Assembly: GCA_026192395.1 (NCBI GenBank)
Contig: WACF01000001.1
Span: 3,222,309 to 3,286,308 of the forward strand
Reading direction: 5' to 3'
From: Proteobacteria bacterium 005FR1
GTDB lineage: Bacteria; Pseudomonadota; Gammaproteobacteria; Pseudomonadales; Cellvibrionaceae
DNA: 64,000 nt
Within the stretch, counting starts at the first letter, position 1, and each line of letters begins with the position of its first letter. The notes under the pieces were generated by a model that worked only from the letters and a program-made list of their open reading frames with translations, was not told the origin of the DNA and searched no databases. Shown piece by piece: positions 16,921-25,536 of the stretch. The translations under genes and the position numbers were made by a program.

Positions 16921-19900
16921 TGTCGCGGCATCCAGACCCTGATCAAAGACATCAGTTTTTCCGGGTCGAGCGGTTTGGCCATGTAGTCATTGGCGCCCGC
17001 TTCGAGGCAGCGCTTCTGATCGCCTTTCATGGCCTTGGCGGTCAGCATGATGATGGGGACTTTCTTGTAGGCGTCCATCTGCCGGATCTTGTAGGTGGCG
17101 GTCAGGCCGTCCATTTCCGGCATCATCACATCCATCAACACCAGGTCGATCTGCTGGTCGGGATCATCGCTCGTGCGCTCGAGGATATTCAGCGCCTCCA
17201 GCCCGTTCCGGGCGATTTCCACTTGCACGCCACGGGGCTCCAGTACGCTGCTCAGTGCGTAAACGTTGCGAACGTCGTCCTCGACCACCAGGATGCGTCG
17301 ACCTTCAATCAGCGCATCGCGGTTTTTGGCTTTTTTCAGCAGTGACTGCTGAGTCGACGGAAGGTCAGCGACGACCTGGTGAAGGAACAGCGTCACCTCG
17401 TCGATTAGGCGCTCGGGCGACTTCGCTCCCTTGATGATGATGGACTTCGAGTAGCGGCTCAGCGCCTGTTCCTCTGCCGGCGAAATATCCTTGCCGGTGT
17501 AGACGATGACCGGCGGGAAGGCGTAAGCATCTTCCTCGCTCAGCGTTTGCAGCAGCGAGTGTCCGGTATCATCGGGAAGATTCAAGTCCAGCACCATGCA
17601 GTCGAAGGTCTCATGCTTCAGTCTTTCGAGACAATCGTGGGCAGTGCCGACACCAACAATCTCCACTTCCGGCGTTGACAGCAGTTTCTTCAGGCCTTCG
17701 CGCTGCACGTCATCATCTTCGACGATCAGCAGCCGTTTGACGTTGCGCACCAGTCGATCTTCCATCAGCCTGAGAGCCTGCACTACCTGATCTCGCTTCA
17801 CAGGCTTGAGCATGTAGCCGATCGCACCCAGCGACAGTGCGGTATGGGTGTGGTCCTCTACCGATATCACATGCACCGGGATATGACGGGTTTGCACTGA
17901 CTGCTTGAGCCGATCGAGCACAGTGAGCCCCGACTGATCGGGAAGGCCTACGTCCAGCACCACGGCACTGGGCATGTATTCCAGGCAGGTGGCCAGGCCT
18001 TCTTCGGCGGAGTTGGCGATCAGGCACTGGAAATCCAGTTCGTGCACCATGTCGTAGAGAATGCGGGCGAATGCCAGATCATCCTCGATGACCAGGATTA
18101 CGTGCTTGTCGCCGGTCAGGCGTTCGCGATCATCTTCCAGAGCCGGGGTGCGGGCGCGCTTCGGCTGCGGCTTTGGCTCGGTGCGCTGCTGTGGTCGCGC
18201 TTGCGGCAACCTTTCGGCAGAGGCGGGCAGTTCCGCTTTCTTTGCCTCCTTCGGTTGCACGGCGTCTGGTGAATAGACTTCCGGGATGGTCACGGTAAAG
18301 GTGCTGCCCTCGCCGGGGGTGCTTTCCAGGCTGATTTCACCACCGAGCAGACGTGCCAGCTCCCGGCTGATCGAGAGCCCGAGTCCGGTGCCGCCGAAGC
18401 GGCGGCTCGTGGTGCCGTCCGCCTGCTGGAAGGCTTCGAAGATCAGTGCCTGATTGGCTTCGGACACACCGATACCGGTGTCGGTGACCGAGAAGGCAAC
18501 CCGATCGCGCGGCGCTCGCTTGACCTCGATACGAACCTCGCCTTCTTCGGTGAACTTGATCGCATTGGAAAGCAGGTTCTTCATGATCTGTTCGAGCCGC
18601 TGCGGATCCACTTCAATGGCGCGCGGACAGGTTTCATGGATGTCGGCGCTGAAGTGCAGACCCTTGTGTTCGGCCATCGGCTCAAAGGTGCGGCTCAGGT
18701 TGTTCAGCAACTTGCCCAGCGACAGGGTGTGAGCCTCAATGTGCATGTGGCCTGCCTCGATCTTGGAGAGATCGAGAATGTCATTGATCAGGTTCAGCAG
18801 GTCGTTGCCGGATGATTGAATCGTTTCCGCGTAGCGGACCTGTTCTTCATTGAGGTTGCCTTCCTCGTTGTCCGCCAGCAGCTTGGCCAGGATCAGGGTT
18901 GAGTTCAGCGGCGTGCGCAACTCATGAGACATGTTGGCGAGGAAGTCAGACTTGTACTGGCTCGCCTGCTCCAGTTCCCGGGCGCGCAGCTGCAATTCAG
19001 ATTTGGCGCGCTCCAGCTCATCTTTCTGCAGCTCGAGCTTCTGGGTCTGCTCTTCCAGCTGGACGTTGGTCTGCTCCAGCTCCGCTTGCTGTTGTTCCAG
19101 CTCAGACTGCGACTCCAATAAGGCCTTGCTCTGCTGTTCCAGCTCCTCGTTGGATACCCGCAGCTCTTCCTGCTGAGAGCGCAATTCTTCCGCCTGCTTG
19201 CGGGTTTGGTCCAGCAGCGTGGCGAGTCGTTCCTGGTGCTCCGTCGAGCGAATTGATACAGCAATGGATTCGGCGATGCGCTCGAGCAGTCGCTCGGGCA
19301 TGAAGCCCAGCTTCTTTTGTGCGAATCCGAGTTCGATCACGGCAGTCACTTCGCGGCGGTAGAGGGCCGGGGAAATGAGCAGGTGGCGTGGTTTGGCAGA
19401 GCCGAAGGCCGAGCCGTAAGAGAGATAGTCGCCTGGAATATCCTTCAGAACGAAGGTGCGGCGATCAGCGACCGCCTGGCCGATCAGGCCGTCTTCGGCG
19501 GTAATCCGGGCCGGAACTCCCTTGCCGGAGATGCCATACGCTCCAAATCGCGTAAAACCTTCTTTTTCACGGATGTAGATGACACCGGCACAGGCGCCCA
19601 GCTGCTCCGCGACGAAGCGCAGCACTGAACTGCCCAGTGCATCCAGATCCTTTTTAGTGGCCATGAGCTCGTGCAGCTCTGTGATTCTCGACTGAATCCA
19701 TTCCTCGGTGCGAACTGCCACCTTGTTGCTAATGAAGAAATAGCCGACCAGGGCCATCACCCACAGACTGGCGCCACCGAGAAATCGGTTCACCTCCGCC
19801 AAATTCGAATCGATCCCCGCATGGTCAGTGAAGAACGTCGTGATCATGAAGACCGTGCTGACCCCCGCTACGGCAACCGGTGCGTAGGGATTCCAGGTGA

Positions 19901-20123
19901 GCAGTGAAATGCAAAGCGGAACGATATAAAGAACCCATACCGCGACGCCCAGGCCGGTCTGGAAGTCCGCCAGGGTCACCGTCAGCAGCGTCGCGATAAT
20001 CAGCGCGTACAACACTGCTGAGCGATCGGCAGCGCGGAAGGGCAAGTGAGATTTGCCGATGCTGGGCAGAAAACTCACTTCGCGCTGGTCCGCGCTGCTC
20101 TCATTGATGCTGGAAGATGGCAT
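16917..20123 (-). CDS. Membrane-bound hybrid sensor kinase with GAF and three receivers
   Basis: A 1068-residue kinase. Residues 36-132 form about four membrane helices. Residues 155-295 look like a GAF sensor, followed by a long Glu/Gln-rich coiled coil (300-390). The HisKA domain has His400 (ANMSHELRTPLNS), then an ATPase domain to about 640. A Pro/Lys-rich linker leads to three receivers with acceptor Asp in VVLDVGLPDQSG, MVLDLNLPDDTG and VLMDVMMPEMDG. This layout suits multi-step phosphorelay and integration. It heads an operon with CheR and a second kinase. The ligand is unknown; the GAF domain could bind a small molecule. Confidence 0.93.
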   Translation of the reverse strand: MPSSSINESSADQREVSFLPSIGKSHLPFRAADRSAVLYALIIATLLTVTLADFQTGLGVAVWVLYIVPLCISLLTWNPYAPVAVAGVSTVFMITTFFTDHAGIDSNLAEVNRFLGGASLWVMALVGYFFISNKVAVRTEEWIQSRITELHELMATKKDLDALGSSVLRFVAEQLGACAGVIYIREKEGFTRFGAYGISGKGVPARITAEDGLIGQAVADRRTFVLKDIPGDYLSYGSAFGSAKPRHLLISPALYRREVTAVIELGFAQKKLGFMPERLLERIAESIAVSIRSTEHQERLATLLDQTRKQAEELRSQQEELRVSNEELEQQSKALLESQSELEQQQAELEQTNVQLEEQTQKLELQKDELERAKSELQLRARELEQASQYKSDFLANMSHELRTPLNSTLILAKLLADNEEGNLNEEQVRYAETIQSSGNDLLNLINDILDLSKIEAGHMHIEAHTLSLGKLLNNLSRTFEPMAEHKGLHFSADIHETCPRAIEVDPQRLEQIMKNLLSNAIKFTEEGEVRIEVKRAPRDRVAFSVTDTGIGVSEANQALIFEAFQQADGTTSRRFGGTGLGLSISRELARLLGGEISLESTPGEGSTFTVTIPEVYSPDAVQPKEAKKAELPASAERLPQARPQQRTEPKPQPKRARTPALEDDRERLTGDKHVILVIEDDLAFARILYDMVHELDFQCLIANSAEEGLATCLEYMPSAVVLDVGLPDQSGLTVLDRLKQSVQTRHIPVHVISVEDHTHTALSLGAIGYMLKPVKRDQVVQALRLMEDRLVRNVKRLLIVEDDDVQREGLKKLLSTPEVEIVGVGTAHDCLERLKHETFDCMVLDLNLPDDTGHSLLQTLSEEDAYAFPPVIVYTGKDISPAEEQALSRYSKSIIIKGAKSPERLIDEVTLFLHQVVADLPSTQQSLLKKAKNRDALIEGRRILVVEDDVRNVYALSSVLEPRGVQVEIARNGLEALNILERTSDDPDQQIDLVLMDVMMPEMDGLTATYKIRQMDAYKKVPIIMLTAKAMKGDQKRCLEAGANDYMAKPLDPEKLMSLIRVWMPRQ

Positions 20124-20507
20124 AGTCGTTCCTGAAGATCGATGCTGATTAGCTGATGGACTCGTGCAGAAGGCGCTGCTGGAAGCGCATTCTCTCTTTG
20201 ATGAGGGTTGCGCAAACCGAGCGGCCGCAAAACTTAACCTAGGAGCTGGGCAATGACAACCGGGAAAACTCTTTTTCCCCCATCATCCATTCTTTGCGCG
20301 CAACTAGCTGCTGCAAAAGCTGCGCTTCACCTCTGCGAGCGCGGCTTTGAAAATTTTTCACGGAAAAGGTTCGGGCCGAGTTGCGATTTATCTGAAAGCG
20401 GGAGCAGAGCAGAAATGCGGTGCACGCTGGTTTTGAAAGAATTACAAAACGGGAGGAAGCTCGCCGCTCGGTGGATGTAATCTGCAAATACACGGCATAA
20501 GCTCGAG
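20124..20507. other. Intergenic stretch with small hairpins
   Basis: A 384-bp gap between the diguanylate cyclase stop and the kinase start, both on the minus strand. It has two small stems: GGGAAAA/TTTTCCC near 20260-20280, and a 10-bp stem with one wobble at 20316-20348. Neither is followed by a clear T-run on the minus strand. No reading frame looks genuine. It should contain the promoter of the signalling operon. Confidence 0.5.
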
Positions 20508-21701
20508 CTAATCAATCCGCTTCAACACCACGCGGTCGCGGCCTGCATGTTTTGCTTCATAGAGCGCTTCGTCGGCGACCGATAACAGCTCTCTCAAGGT
20601 GACTGCCTCAGTGTCGGATGTCGAGGCAACCCCTACGCTGACGGTGAGAGTTTCGGTGGCGGCTTCGGTGGCCAAGGGCTGACTTGAAACATGCAGCCGA
20701 ATCCGTTCGGCCGTATCGTGTGCCGTGTTAGCGCTGGCGTTCGGGAGCAGGATCACGAACTCTTCGCCGCCATAACGGGCAAGCACATCGGTTTCGCGAA
20801 TAACGCCGCGAATTCGCTCAGCCAGTGCTTTCAACACACGATCACCGTAGGCGTGGCCGTGAACATCGTTCAGGCGCTTGAAATGATCGGCGTCGACGAA
20901 CAGAACACTGATCGGTTGCCGCAGTTCTCTGTTGCGTTCGAGAATGCGATTCGCCGTTTGCGTGAAGTGCAGGCGGTTGCCGGTTCCAGTGAGTGGGTCG
21001 GTGGTGGCCTGCCGTTCCAGTTCGCCGCGACTGAAAATATTGTTGTGAATCAGGTGCTCGATCAGCGCGAGAATCATCACCGCCGGAAAGTACACCAACC
21101 CAACATAGGCGTTGTACACCGATAGGTCGAGATGCTCGGCGTAGCCGAACAGGCGCAGTACGTTGGGCACAATTGCAATCACCGCCATGAGAACGGCACT
21201 GAATCGAAGACTTTCGGCGATGGCCATGAACGGCACAAAGATGAAGAAGTAAAGAAAGCCGCCCATGCCGTAACTGGCGCCCTGATCGAGTCTGGCCAGG
21301 ATTTCGATGAAGGTGACCTGCACAAATACGGGTACTGCGAATAAACCCGCGCGTATCAACCATCGCGGTACCCGCAAGTACATGGACACCGACAGCAGGA
21401 CCAGTGAAGCAGCCTCGGCGATGCGCAAGGCGAAGGTGTGCGGAAGCCCGGACGGATCAATCGCGTAATCCCAGCCGCAGGTGCAGATAACGAAGAAGGC
21501 CGTGATTGCTGTCGCCAGGGTCGCGAAGTTTTCCAGCTCCCGTCCCTTGGCAGCCAGATAGGCAGGATCATGCACCGCTCGCAGCCAGCGGACTGCTGCT
21601 CTGACGAGAGTGCGTGGGTTGTATTGTTCTGCGCTGGCGTCTTCGCGAGTCACGGCGACAATCTTTTCCCGACTGAAATGGCACACGCTCCCGAGGGGCA
21701 T
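20508..21701 (-). CDS. Membrane diguanylate cyclase (GGDEF)
   Basis: A 397-residue protein that would make cyclic di-GMP. Residues 58-220 contain about five or six membrane helices with no recognised periplasmic sensor. A GGDEF domain fills 230-397. The active site is intact as GGEEF at residues 311-315, and the metal-binding Asp is in FVDADHFKRLND. An RETD at 302-305 sits at the position of the inhibitory I-site, so product feedback is likely. The start is uncertain because no strong ribosome site is visible. A decayed GGDEF remnant lies head-to-head 15 bases beyond it. Confidence 0.92.
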   Translation of the reverse strand: MPLGSVCHFSREKIVAVTREDASAEQYNPRTLVRAAVRWLRAVHDPAYLAAKGRELENFATLATAITAFFVICTCGWDYAIDPSGLPHTFALRIAEAASLVLLSVSMYLRVPRWLIRAGLFAVPVFVQVTFIEILARLDQGASYGMGGFLYFFIFVPFMAIAESLRFSAVLMAVIAIVPNVLRLFGYAEHLDLSVYNAYVGLVYFPAVMILALIEHLIHNNIFSRGELERQATTDPLTGTGNRLHFTQTANRILERNRELRQPISVLFVDADHFKRLNDVHGHAYGDRVLKALAERIRGVIRETDVLARYGGEEFVILLPNASANTAHDTAERIRLHVSSQPLATEAATETLTVSVGVASTSDTEAVTLRELLSVADEALYEAKHAGRDRVVLKRID

Positions 21702-21715
21702 TCTGGTGCCTGCTA

Positions 21716-22114
21716 GTGGATGGCACGCACTTTAGCAGAAAGCCGCTCCACGGCCATGAGGTGATTGTACTGGTGAGCCGCATCCTTCTGGAGTCGGTGC
21801 GCCTGCCTGATCTGGTGGCCCGGTGGGGTGGGGAGGAGTTCCTGCTGGCTTTGCCGGACACGCCGCAGGCGGCAGCGATCGCCGTAGCCGAGCGAATCCG
21901 CCAGAAACTTGCAGCCGGTCAGCTCACAGTTGGCAATCTCGATCTGGTGGTCACGACAACCTTCGGTGTCGCCCAGCGGCAGCGAGGCGAAAGCCTGGAC
22001 CGCTGTCTGGAGCGCGCCGATCAGGCTTTGTACCAGGGCAAGAATCAGGGTAAGAATCGAGTCGTGCCGGCTCCGCCGCTTAAATTGGATGAAGGTGAAA
22101 AGCAGCTGGCTTAA
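21716..22114 (+). pseudogene. Truncated GGDEF domain remnant
   Basis: A 132-codon frame encodes the second half of a GGDEF domain: LHGHEV, then RLPD at the I-site position, RWGGEEFLLALPDT and a normal C-terminal ERADQALYQGKNQGKN. The first half, including the metal-binding region and N-terminal strands, is missing. Where FKRLNDVHGH would be expected it reads FSRKPLHGH. There is no ribosome site at its GTG. It seems to be a 5'-deleted cyclase gene. It could be residue from duplication or recombination with the adjacent cyclase. Activity is unlikely. Confidence 0.8.
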
Positions 22115-22186
22115 TATAGCCGCGCTTTTATCGGCCCCTCGGGCTATCGACCTTTCGGGCCGGCCCGCTCATTCAAGGACACTCAT

Positions 22187-22552
22187 ATGACACGAGAAAA
22201 CATTTCTTCCGGCGCCGCCTGGGAACCCATCATCGGTTACTCTCGCGCGGTGAAAGTCGGTCCCTACGTTCATGTATCCGGCACCACCGGCAGCGGTGCG
22301 GAAGGCGTCTATGCGCAGACCGTACAGGCGCTGAAGACCATCGAGGCCGCCCTCAAGCAAGCCGGCGCTGACATGAGCCAGGTGGTTCGCACCCGCATCT
22401 ATCTCACTGATATCAGTGAGTGGGAAGTGGTGGGCAAAGCCCACGGCGAGTTCTTCGGAGAAATCCGTCCCGCCACCACCATGGTCGAAGTCAGCAAGTT
22501 GATCGCGCCGGAACTGCTGGTGGAAATAGAAGCTGACGCCTACATTGGCTAG
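22187..22552 (+). CDS. RidA family enamine/imine deaminase
   Basis: A 121-residue protein of the RidA/YjgF/Rid family, trimeric cytoplasmic proteins that hydrolyse reactive enamines and imines released by PLP enzymes. Characteristic parts are [51 protein letters not shown] compressed in the middle, and [23 protein letters not shown] at the end. The arginine in VVRTRIY is the usual substrate-binding residue. It is monocistronic and ends 8 bases from the convergent UvsE gene. Some Rid subfamilies lack deaminase activity, so the exact subgroup is open. Confidence 0.92.
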   Translation: MTRENISSGAAWEPIIGYSRAVKVGPYVHVSGTTGSGAEGVYAQTVQALKTIEAALKQAGADMSQVVRTRIYLTDISEWEVVGKAHGEFFGEIRPATTMVEVSKLIAPELLVEIEADAYIG

Positions 22553-22560
22553 TAAGCTGT

Positions 22561-23574
22561 TCATGTCAGCGGTTCGGCTGTAGTGCCGAACCGCTTCCCC
22601 ACATCCGGTGCAAAGCGGGTCAGATCCGACCGCAGTCTCAGCAGGCTCACATCCTTCGCCTTGCTCTCCAGCATCACGTCGAACTCCAGATCGCCCACAT
22701 CCCGCATGAAGCGAATGAATTCAAAAGGATTGATGAAGTCCGCGTGATTGGTCCATACCGGCTCCTGTTGCGCTGAGACTTTCTTGCCGGTCTTTTTGTC
22801 CACCCGCTCGGTCTGCCTGAATTCGGTCCGGGGCGTGGAGAAATGGATCTTGGGGCGAACATCCCGCGGCCAGCTTTTCATGAAGCGAGCCACCGTATCC
22901 ACCAGATCCAGGCCCTCCGGATTCAAACAGCAGAAATGCTGGTAGTCGAAAACAAGCCGCACGCCGGTGCGTTCGTGAACCCATAAAACGTCCGCGGCAC
23001 TGAAGCGAATGTCATCGTTCTCCAGCACCAGGCGATTGCGTACGTGGTCAGGCAGCCGCTCCCAATTCTCCACCCAGCGAGCCCGGCTTTCCTCGCGGTC
23101 GCCGTAGACTCCACCCACGTGGGTGACTACGACAGCCTCGGAGCCCAGCATCATCCGGTCGAGCATTTCCGATTGCGATGACAGATCCCAGATACTCTTT
23201 CTGGTCAGTTGAGGGTCGGGACTGTTGAGGAGCACGAACTGGGAAGGATGAAAGGACAGGCGAAGTTTTTGCTCTCTTGCGCGGCGTCCCAGAGCCTGCA
23301 GTTCCGCGTGGCTTTCTTCGAGCATGTTGTGGAACTGGGGCATGTCAGGATGGGTGGCATAGGGCGCAAGATCGGAGGACATCCGGTACATGTCGATGTC
23401 CTGCTCCAGCAGATAATCAAAAATTGCATCCAGGTATTCGAGCGATACCTTGAGATGCGGATTGTTCTGCCATCGTCGGGAGTCGTTGCTCTTGAGATCC
23501 GGCCGGCCCATCACCTTCACCGCAAAACCCAGCCGCAGCGCTCGCCTTCCGTTGCTTTGTCCTTCTCCACCCAT
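22561..23574 (-). CDS. uvsE: UV damage endonuclease UvsE
   Basis: A 337-residue TIM-barrel endonuclease that nicks DNA 5' to UV photoproducts, an alternative to UvrABC repair. Diagnostic motifs occur in order: YRMSSDLAPYATHP, LSFHPSQFVLLNSP, VVTHVGGVYGDRE, LVLENDD, FDYQHFCC and KIHFSTPR. These carry the metal-binding His, Glu and Asp residues. The start at 23574 follows a GAGGGAG site; a longer upstream frame overlaps the divergent exporter and is unlikely. UvsE is patchily distributed in bacteria, which suggests past horizontal movement, but the codon use here looks like that of its neighbours. Confidence 0.9.
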   Translation of the reverse strand: MGGEGQSNGRRALRLGFAVKVMGRPDLKSNDSRRWQNNPHLKVSLEYLDAIFDYLLEQDIDMYRMSSDLAPYATHPDMPQFHNMLEESHAELQALGRRAREQKLRLSFHPSQFVLLNSPDPQLTRKSIWDLSSQSEMLDRMMLGSEAVVVTHVGGVYGDREESRARWVENWERLPDHVRNRLVLENDDIRFSAADVLWVHERTGVRLVFDYQHFCCLNPEGLDLVDTVARFMKSWPRDVRPKIHFSTPRTEFRQTERVDKKTGKKVSAQQEPVWTNHADFINPFEFIRFMRDVGDLEFDVMLESKAKDVSLLRLRSDLTRFAPDVGKRFGTTAEPLT

Positions 23575-23697
23575 GTTCCACTCCCTCGCATTCCCGGCAG
23601 GTTGCAACGGGCGAACCAGATCGAATCGAGGCAGCGATTGCGGTTGAGCTGTCTGCCCGGTACATTCCACCACCCGATCCATGTAGAGGAGGCAGTC

Positions 23698-24348
23698 GTG
23701 CAGGCTCATTGGCCCGAGTTCCTGACCATCGTGGTCGTACACCTATTGGCAGTGGCCAGCCCGGGGCCAGACTTCGCGATCATGATCCGCCAGTCGCTGG
23801 TGCACAGCCGCCGCAACGCCCTGTTGTCCGCCGCCGGGATCGGCAGTGGCATTCTGATCCATGTGAGCTATTCCCTGCTCGGCATCGGCCTGATCATTCA
23901 GCAGTCGGTGGCGCTGTTTACGCTGCTCAAGATCATCGGAGCTGCCTATCTGACCTGGATTGCCATCCACGCGCTCCGGGCCAAGCCGGGCGCGATCCAT
24001 ATCGAAGCGCAAGCGGAATCCATGCAAACGGCCGCGGCGGCCTTTCGGCTGGGTTTTCTGACCAATCTGCTCAACCCCAAGGCGACGCTGTTTTTCGTTT
24101 CGGTTTTTTCCGTGGTGATAAGCCCTGCGACTCCGGTAGGGGTGCAGGCGGGCTACGGCATTTACATGGCCTTGGCGACTTTTGCGTGGTTCGCCGGCGT
24201 TGCCGTGTTTTTCACTCTGCCGCAGGTCCGCAGGCAGTTCTTCAGATTCGGTCACTGGCTCGACCGCGCAATGGGCGGGGTGCTCCTGTTGCTTGCCGGT
24301 CAACTGCTGTTTTCAACCGTGACCGGAGAGGCAAACGGAAGCGGCTAA
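23698..24348 (+). CDS. LysE family amino-acid exporter
   Basis: A 216-residue inner-membrane protein with about six hydrophobic helices, of the LysE/RhtB efflux family. The family hallmark ASPGPDFAIMIRQSL is near the N-terminus, and GFLTNLLNPKATLFFVSVF is in the middle. Members export amino acids, homoserine lactones or related solutes. The start is a GTG at 23698, chosen because a perfect AGGAGG lies six bases upstream and the upstream frame has no coding character. It is divergent from uvsE, 123 bp apart. The substrate cannot be predicted. Confidence 0.88.
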   Translation: MQAHWPEFLTIVVVHLLAVASPGPDFAIMIRQSLVHSRRNALLSAAGIGSGILIHVSYSLLGIGLIIQQSVALFTLLKIIGAAYLTWIAIHALRAKPGAIHIEAQAESMQTAAAAFRLGFLTNLLNPKATLFFVSVFSVVISPATPVGVQAGYGIYMALATFAWFAGVAVFFTLPQVRRQFFRFGHWLDRAMGGVLLLLAGQLLFSTVTGEANGSG

Positions 24349-24472
24349 CAGCTTCAGATTACCGGTTTGCGGTCATCCGCAGCTTTTCATATGATGGCTC
24401 GCCCATCTCAATGACTTTATTCGCAAACTTATCCGGACTGCTGCTCTCCAGCGGCCAACCCGAGGATCTCTT

Positions 24473-25450
24473 ATGAAAACCCGCATCACAGAACTCTTTG
24501 GTATCCAGCACCCGATCATCCAGGGCGGCATGCACTATGTGGGGCTCGCCGAGCTGGCAGCAGCCGTATCCAATGCGGGTGGGCTCGGCATAATCACCGG
24601 CCTGACCCAGCGCACGCCGGAGAACCTTGCGAAGGAAATCGCCCGTTGCAAGGAAATGACCGACAAGCCATTCGGCGTGAACCTGACCTTCCTGCCCACC
24701 GTCAACGCCCCGGATTACCCCGGCTTCGTGCGCGTGATCGTCGAGAGCGGCGTAAAGGTCGTGGAAACCGCCGGTAACAATCCCTCGGCGGTCCTGCCGC
24801 ACCTGAAGGAGGCGGGCATCAAGGTCATTCACAAATGCACCTCGGTACGTCACGCACTCAAGGCGCAATCCATCGGTTGCGATGCGGTGTCCGTTGATGG
24901 CTTCGAATGCGGCGGTCACCCGGGTGAAGACGATGTGCCCAACATGATTCTGTTGCCGCGCGCTGCCGATGAACTGGAAATCCCCTTCGTCGCCTCCGGT
25001 GGTCAGGCCGACGGCCGCTCGCTGGTAGCCTCGCTGTCGATGGGTGCGGAAGGCATGAACATGGGTACTCGCTTCATCGCCACCAAGGAAGCGCCGGTGC
25101 ACGAAAAAGTGAAGCAGGCCATCGTCGCCGCCAGCGAGCTGGACACCCGCCTAGTCATGCGTCCGCTGCGCAACACCGAGCGGGTGCTGACCAACGATGC
25201 GGTTGAACGTCTGCTGGAAAAGGAAAAGCGCCTCGGCGACAAGATCAAGTTCGAAGACATTATCGATGAAGTGGCCGGGGTTTATCCGCGGATCATGCAG
25301 GAAGGCGACATGGATGCGGGCGCCTGGTCCTGTGGCATGGTGGCCGGCCTGATTCACGACATTCCCACCTGCCAGGAACTGATCGACCGCATCATGCAGC
25401 AGGCCGACGACATCATCAGTAAGCGCCTGATGGGGATGCTCGGCAGATAA
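24473..25450 (+). CDS. Nitronate monooxygenase / NMO-like FMN oxidoreductase
   Basis: A 325-residue TIM-barrel flavoprotein of the 2-nitropropane dioxygenase family. It begins with IQHPIIQGGMHYVGLAELAAAVSNAGGLGI, as class I nitronate monooxygenases do. It carries the FMN phosphate region VASGGQADGRSLVASLSMGAEGMNMGTRF. Members oxidise alkyl nitronates such as propionate-3-nitronate, or act as enoyl-reductase-like enzymes of unknown substrate. GAGGAT precedes the start, and a strong terminator follows the stop. A single-gene unit. Confidence 0.9.
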   Translation: MKTRITELFGIQHPIIQGGMHYVGLAELAAAVSNAGGLGIITGLTQRTPENLAKEIARCKEMTDKPFGVNLTFLPTVNAPDYPGFVRVIVESGVKVVETAGNNPSAVLPHLKEAGIKVIHKCTSVRHALKAQSIGCDAVSVDGFECGGHPGEDDVPNMILLPRAADELEIPFVASGGQADGRSLVASLSMGAEGMNMGTRFIATKEAPVHEKVKQAIVAASELDTRLVMRPLRNTERVLTNDAVERLLEKEKRLGDKIKFEDIIDEVAGVYPRIMQEGDMDAGAWSCGMVAGLIHDIPTCQELIDRIMQQADDIISKRLMGMLGR

Positions 25451-25473
25451 AAGCTCGGAACCGACCGGCGTAG

Positions 25474-25510
25474 AAAACCGGATTCGATTTCAATCGAGTC
25501 CGGTTTTTTT
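25474..25510 (+). terminator. Rho-independent terminator after the NMO gene
   Basis: A 14-bp stem (AAACCGGATTCGAT paired with ATCGAGTCCGGTTT, one wobble) with a short loop ends in a run of seven T at 25504-25510, 24 bases after the stop. It lies between convergent genes and its left side is A-rich, so it may work in both directions. Confidence 0.9.
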
Positions 25511-25536
25511 ATGGCCGGTCGACCTGCAGGTCGCTG

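Noticed and set aside
20239-20493. 84-codon minus-strand frame between the cyclase and the kinase
   Set aside because: No ribosome site, unusual composition and no similarity; more likely promoter DNA.
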